Shown here: positions 10,401 through 11,108 of the stretch, piece by piece
Position numbering within the stretch: the stretch's first letter is position 1
How the letters are laid out: every line of letters starts with the position of its first letter
NCBI GenBank assembly: GCA_964394585.1
Contig: CAYMYI010000127.1
Coordinates: forward strand, 1 to 11,108
DNA: 11,108 nt
Source of the DNA: CAYUJH01 sp964394585
Lineage (GTDB): Bacteria; Bacteroidota; Bacteroidia; Cytophagales; Flammeovirgaceae
Direction of reading: 5' to 3'
Translations under genes and position numbers: made by a program
Notes under the pieces: generated by a model
What the model was told of the DNA's origin: nothing
Seen by the model: the letters and a program-made list of their open reading frames with translations, nothing else
Database searches by the model: none

Positions 10401-11108
10401 AGAAGCAAGAGGGGCAGGGTTAGTTGCATCGAGCGTGTTAGTGAGTAGGGCATCCCAATTCGGACTACCATAGTTAGGGATCGTTACCGTTCCATCGAGC
10501 GTATTGGTACAAGTAATATCTCCGTCAGAATCGCCGGCTTCACATTTAGTGAAGCCATTGGTAGGGTCGCAAGATGCCTGCACGGTAATCGACCAATCTA
10601 CCTGACGACCGGGTGCGGGTTGAATAATTGGGTTGGCATCGTTTACCGTGGTACCATCAACAGTAGGAACGGTAGTACCATCATCATTGTACGTAAAAGT
10701 CCATTCTAAATTATAAGGCGGAGGCGTTGTGATGGTATGATTCCGATCGCGTTCAGGCATTAACGATAGATCTACGAAAAATACTTTATCGGGCTGGCAG
10801 GGGTCTTGAAAAAACTCGGCATTGGCACGAGGTAATTTTATATTAGAATAGTGTTGGGTTTCGTCTTCGGCTTCTTTGCAATCGAAACATCCGTTGTGGT
10901 AATACCACACCGTTGCTGAAACAGGGTTAGGGTCAGAGAAATCGTAGGTAAAACTTCCCGCCTGATCCATAATGCCTCCTGTAGCGAGGTAGTCGTAGTA
11001 AAACTCAGGGGCGGGAAATGCACTAGCTCCGATGTCATCGTTTCCATCAAAATTCAGCAGAGGGTAGTTTACGGTTTCTCCATTACAAATTTGTTTAGGA
11101 GTAGCTTC
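1182..11108 (-). CDS. Giant multidomain T9SS-exported surface protein (PKD/Ig-like repeats, type-B sorting domain), N-terminus missing
   Basis: The frame is open from the right edge to the TAA at 1182-1184, giving 3308 codons. The ATG at 10968-10970 is internal, since 46 further codons precede it, including CNGETV, the usual opening of an Ig/PKD-like domain. Order N to C: varied Ig/PKD-like sequence (about residues 1-1180), twelve tandem modules (about 1181-2362), seven PKD domains (to about 2982), three Ig-like domains, then a T9SS type-B sorting domain (last 97 residues). No enzyme domain, transmembrane segment or SprB-type repeat is visible. Known biology: proteins with this C-terminal domain cross the outer membrane through the T9SS and reach the cell surface or medium, and PKD domains mediate adhesion or act as spacers. 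A surface adhesin or filament is inferred. The first 370 residues are strongly acidic with only six lysines. A ten-N gap interrupts module 8, so the true protein is longer than it reads. A terminator follows immediately. Confidence 0.93.
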   Translation of the reverse strand, partial: EATPKQICNGETVNYPLLNFDGNDDIGASAFPAPEFYYDYLATGGIMDQAGSFTYDFSDPNPVSATVWYYHNGCFDCKEAEDETQHYSNIKLPRANAEFFQDPCQPDKVFFVDLSLMPERDRNHTITTPPPYNLEWTFTYNDDGTTVPTVDGTTVNDANPIIQPAPGRQVDWSITVQASCDPTNGFTKCEAGDSDGDITCTNTLDGTVTIPNYGSPNWDALLTNTLDATNPAPLASGCAPLTNVTFDGSGISVTGTTIQSYYIEFGNGEVFRANDPANFIATVDYNEPGLYSVKVILTTAQGCRLENTYVDWIRVEGPQPIFDYCEAGTCADDQIDNTNFSSDANTFAVRFNDISTSLNPIQQWDWDFGDGTTLNITRTAPNVYDWTWQYDEDGTGSTVTVTESRTEPDAIYYAYNRTNIPQDGHFVVSLTIDDGTCTPQTTTAKIRPTKPEIELDPVVILPRCQGSFITFRTDFEDAIDLPRTQGIQPFQGATWLVESPNVEVLDGFHRDVPAGNYEVETIMDYNIERNRWEIQQTFTPTSGGADIVINGRQNGTMEEVSFDFPGIDCDLNVVGGCAAATQYDATLTIYDVNSCPDIETFPVEIINYTLDVDFEVSLNPDALNLPDPTLYEYPPADATAPIYSPNATDPALSVPMYQGSCPPQDIYTNALIELNITGGTTENGDSFDYSNISPTTGDIGFLWTFSGDDDISKTQPAALHFFTYPNSQNPVDPYDISIVITDDNGCQATLTYADLLDLGGPRGTYTVDDQQGYADPNNPFEIEFTGIPDDASATYDYLWDFGVGTLGEGQVTTFTYTEAFIDAGEESKEYTPIMIMVEGTCSVAAPDTETISVYRCPQPELGADQTLCVSQGDVELRPFPAGYTAPMPGSTLEYRWYQDGTPITGWSATNDSYIVPAAPSDHVYRVATRVIDDESNSVCEFLDASDPRFTSTDADNEIRIVFYDFADAVFSIPDAEPSPVFGGAQTVCVGESVDFIDASEGPLAGPGGIALDILEWEWRITTDGGATLVTDNTGNTTVSDFTFTPTAPGEYEIELRVVPELINGVLLCDDVVTQTISVAPTPEPDFTPTEVCFGDPTTFTNATTYSIDETVHLPNTTYLWQFYDNANNLIHTSTAPEPIYTFTDEPDTYADGQTSYFVTLTANSNVTSNGCEEITAPIEVRVNPLPEIDFTDQVACPEDVVLLEPSVTNPNFSYEWTQISPTTGGTIQLFADASLSTPTTLSAGLPRYYLSLGAFSAPNQPVEASYRLVVRDDTYATACAVQEEVNVSFNPLPEIDQANDEACEVDAITTGTALEANRSYSWSISTPFSNGGTAQFFSPAAPSTPLTLAAINAAGTYNEIVVRVNVPGNAPSVGILELEVTNTLTGCADRVQNTLQFNPEPKPDLGADREVCENTDVTIGVTNQAGFNYQWRIVGSVSGGTIQYFNPSNLSSPLTLAQVNAANLSQMVARAQFSGQVPVSVTYELEVTDNNYPTACVNTDDIRLQFNPEPEMPVTVMPEHACEDETIEISINPVAGIRYVWQLATSTNNLNFTSPSGTTTKNLNGYNSNTVSITLDPNTFQLGQGIQSFDIQITAIDETYPTRCENVEVFNINFYRTPEMAAQAVKPGDEGSQSVDLRPDEEPIPEFAYTWTQSEIEGGTVNETGLNAHTLTLDQPNYGYGEPRIKGRYELNIRNAAKPNLPTCEGDNFVLFTIYRNPNIIAIQDDKDQICSDIVTLSTVGDEYVAEFLYNWYAEDIQGGDIEILGTPTDTLFVSTMRINSFDEGEAVATANARLIVRNSLNPDQEANQADLDKLITFYRTPNFELEAIKADECTDVIALTPTEEAISGFNYQWSEQSRSGGDFTQSSLTEHTLTASAPQFDAGAHRIDAVYRLQVENANASACQLTQQVPFTFFRTPNAGIQKDKDNVCQDDRMYEIXXXXDNFYFTPEATFIEATIKLVIFNKDAPSCRNESTIDVTIYRTPNVLAQLERTNVCQEDTIYLNTVQARVPNFLYEWSVVDGSVSGGSIEFTDANQYIGKATVASFAGNNTKVTGTLRIKVTNPDKAECTRSDEIDVAFLRRPNISISVDKTDVCEDETITFSLNEAQIPGFEYYWDRVGQEGGTLTETATATTLSLNQPVFDSASAKIVVAYRMVAHNVESQACFDADTATVTFYRTPKVVIPQPDPICGFTPFILSPKEEEVNGFTYEWTGNVTGGTITERNANRYNFTVVPQEFAQGATVIEATYRLKVTNTAFPDCTSEGNVTLRFNKAPKILAQADTTFCIGTGISFVATDAPEDGILYRWFELNQNGAIVNTVSQTPQLTLTPEELATPGVRYYRSTAIDPNNPEQCEPSDTVRVKVAPLPVVAFKKASEAASGITFDNETELMPDSEGNPVFGSEIVQWAWDFGDGVGTSSLENPTYRYTAPGVYTVRLTATTNDGCSATHTEQITVFPAPKANFTVSETCFGQQPIQFLENSTIDVPVGSNDVINQWYWDFGDGTRVIPAQNPTYSFAQPGTYSVTLVVGTNNNVFDTLRKEVTVYPDISANFISENACVGLDVTFRHVLNYDTLLSQIERYIWDFGDGNTTTIANPQEAGVVTHRYAAIGEYSAKLTVRTKLGCEETTEQLISIAPAPMVQFTSTTACQGEDIRFESISTLEKNGVDTRIESYHWDFGDGTTYTSVDAADRIIRHKFDEAGTYQVTLTATTDLGCSAQLKREVVVNPVPEAQFDISEATCSNNAIQLESTSSIASGSIVSYAWDFGDGITETSEEPTISHRYQTYGTYTIQLTVTSDSGCIDTSFKDVLVNPAPIARWEAPSVCEGSISNFSAELSTVAIGSITQYEWDFDQDGIYEVRSEDPLTKHTFPAFGTYRVGLRVTSNAGCVDTLSQNYTVTPFPMANFSNTFACVGTPTEFNAQVSTNFGPIIAYEWDFDFDGTTARFDAEGEQVGFTYPAPGRYQVLQRITTASGCTDEIVKQVDVFPLPNVDAGTDRYLCEGETVTLTANSEGNIYAWSTGARTASITVSPTENTSYIVSVSTEAGCTSSDTVHIFVIPSVDLPALAQACEGEPLTLAVATETYRDFDAVSYRWNDGITTATREVSESGMYELTLTISQGEKQCTYTDSTEVIFHPLPVSTTQADTAACFEEEGAVTLTASGENVVAWNWADLGATTPSVTVGKEGVYNVTLISPEGCTTTDSVRVWELCEPRIFFPTAFTPNGDGLNDTFQPKGAHFVNYELTIYNRWGEVIFRTRDPQEGWNGIYRFDDMPAGTYPYMVKYSGERINYRGQKSAGQLITEYGSVSLIR
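1476..2160 (-). repeat. Three Ig-like domains before the sorting domain
   Basis: Three domains of about 70-80 residues each begin with a cysteine motif and end with a second cysteine: LCEGETVTLTA to EAGCTSS, ACEGEPLTLAV to KQCTYTD, and ACFEEEGAVTLTA to EGCTTTD. The first has YAWSTGARTASITVSPTENT, the signature of the short bacterial Ig-like domains common just before T9SS sorting domains. The likely role is to space the sorting domain from the PKD array. The third domain is the most diverged at its start (FEEEG in place of EGE). Confidence 0.8.
2161..4020 (-). repeat. Seven tandem PKD domains
   Basis: Core motifs end (Trp codon) at 3887, 3620, 3365, 3089, 2825, 2570 and 2312, giving spacings of 89, 85, 92, 88, 85 and 86 residues. 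The first five read WDFGDG, the canonical PKD core. The last two read WDFDQDG and WDFDFDG, the Asp-rich variant. Each domain also has an H/Y-x-F/Y...G-x-Y-x-V strand (for example PGTYSVTLVV, AGTYQVTLTA). Most start with a T-C or A-C motif and end with a D/S-x-G-C motif; the first lacks the early cysteine and the second lacks the late one. Repeats are similar as protein, but short stretches compared by eye differ in DNA, so the array is old and not recently amplified. PKD domains are beta-sandwiches used in surface proteins as spacers or binding units. Confidence 0.92.
4021..7565 (-). repeat. Twelve tandem PKD-like modules with F-N-P-x-P / Y-R-T-P-N linkers
   Basis: Measured from linker proline to linker proline, module lengths are 107, 108, 109, 110, 100, 104, 96, 66 (gapped), 99, 96, 95 and 93 residues. 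The consensus is a cysteine with acidic residues (CEDET-like), then G-F-x-Y-x-W, then a G-G about 8-10 residues on, an L-T-L strand, Y-x-L-x-V-x-N, a second cysteine, and the linker. Modules 1-4 carry the linker F-N-P-x-P and a longer middle (for example SSPLTLAQVNAA); from module 5 on the linker is F/I-Y-R-T-P-N or close, and the middle is shorter. Module 12 lacks the GG and drifts towards ordinary Ig-like sequence. These resemble the PKD-like domains of large Bacteroidota surface proteins; a precise family cannot be assigned by eye. Confidence 0.85.
5283..5292. other. Assembly gap of ten N inside module 8
   Basis: Ten undetermined bases interrupt the giant gene between VCQDDRMYEI and DNFYFTPEATF. 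The frame stays open across them only because the placeholder length happens to fit. Module 8 reads 66 residues with the gap, while neighbouring modules 7, 9 and 10 are 96, 99 and 96. The missing part is the conserved G-F-x-Y-x-W...G-G core present in the neighbours. About 34 residues, or roughly 100 bases, are therefore likely hidden, and the ten Ns are a scaffold placeholder. Confidence 0.9.
7566..11108 (-). other. Varied N-terminal Ig/PKD-like region of the giant protein
   Basis: About 1180 residues without a strict repeat period. One clear PKD core is WDWDFGDG (9996-10019), and a weaker one is YLWDFGVGTLGEG near 8690-8715. Two diverged domains near the C-terminal end of the region start with TVCVGESVDFID and EVCFGDPTTF. 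Cysteine clusters include GCFDC near 10885 and CEAGDSDGDITC near 10530, the latter with a D-x-D-x-D stretch that could bind calcium. Residues up to the first PKD core are acidic with only six lysines in about 370. The rest gives weak beta-rich sequence (for example FLWTFSGDDD near 8990) that I cannot assign. No signal peptide is in view. Confidence 0.7.

Noticed and set aside
10838..11050. A 70-codon minus-strand reading frame near the right edge
   Set aside because: It overlaps the giant gene in another frame, has no domain character and adds nothing beyond the real frame, which is open through the edge.
1182..11108. Identification of the giant protein as the gliding adhesin SprB
   Set aside because: It shares the sorting-domain class, but no SprB-type repeats are seen; many unrelated surface proteins have this C-terminus.

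Overview
The window looks like a piece of a Bacteroidota genome from a Cytophaga/Saprospira-like lineage with a type IX secretion system (T9SS). Three things point there. The large protein ends in a T9SS type-B (CHU_C / gliding-motility-associated) sorting domain. The partial gene at the left edge is the end of a TonB-dependent receptor of the Bacteroidota kind. No clear Shine-Dalgarno sequence precedes the one start codon in view. Base composition is moderate and even across the window, and no mobile element, RNA gene or CRISPR array is visible.

Layout, left to right. Positions 1-579 (+) hold the C-terminal end of an outer-membrane TonB-dependent receptor. It converges, with a 12-base gap, on a small uncharacterised cytoplasmic-type protein (592-1137, -) whose 3' end carries a hairpin that may terminate transcription. 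A second, better terminator hairpin (1150-1177) separates that gene from the giant gene filling the rest of the window (1182-11108, -). The giant gene is open through the right edge, so its real start and any signal peptide lie outside; 3308 codons are visible.

The giant protein is a modular surface protein. In N-to-C order it has: about 1180 residues of varied, acidic, cysteine-containing Ig/PKD-like sequence (7566-11108); twelve tandem modules of about 93-110 residues joined by F-N-P-x-P or Y-R-T-P-N linkers (about 4021-7565); seven tandem PKD domains with WDFGDG or WDFDxDG cores (2161-4020); three Ig-like domains (1476-2160); and the T9SS sorting domain (1182-1475). A ten-N assembly gap (5283-5292) falls inside module 8, which is about 30 residues shorter than its siblings, so the real gap is probably near 100 bases.

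The T9SS would carry the giant protein across the outer membrane and attach it to the cell surface, where a long string of Ig-like beta-sandwiches suits an adhesin or cell-surface filament. The receptor and the small protein show no functional link to it. No enzyme domain or dedicated defence system is visible. The most interesting signals are the twelve-module array and two places where adjacent domains have lost opposite members of their conserved cysteine pair.
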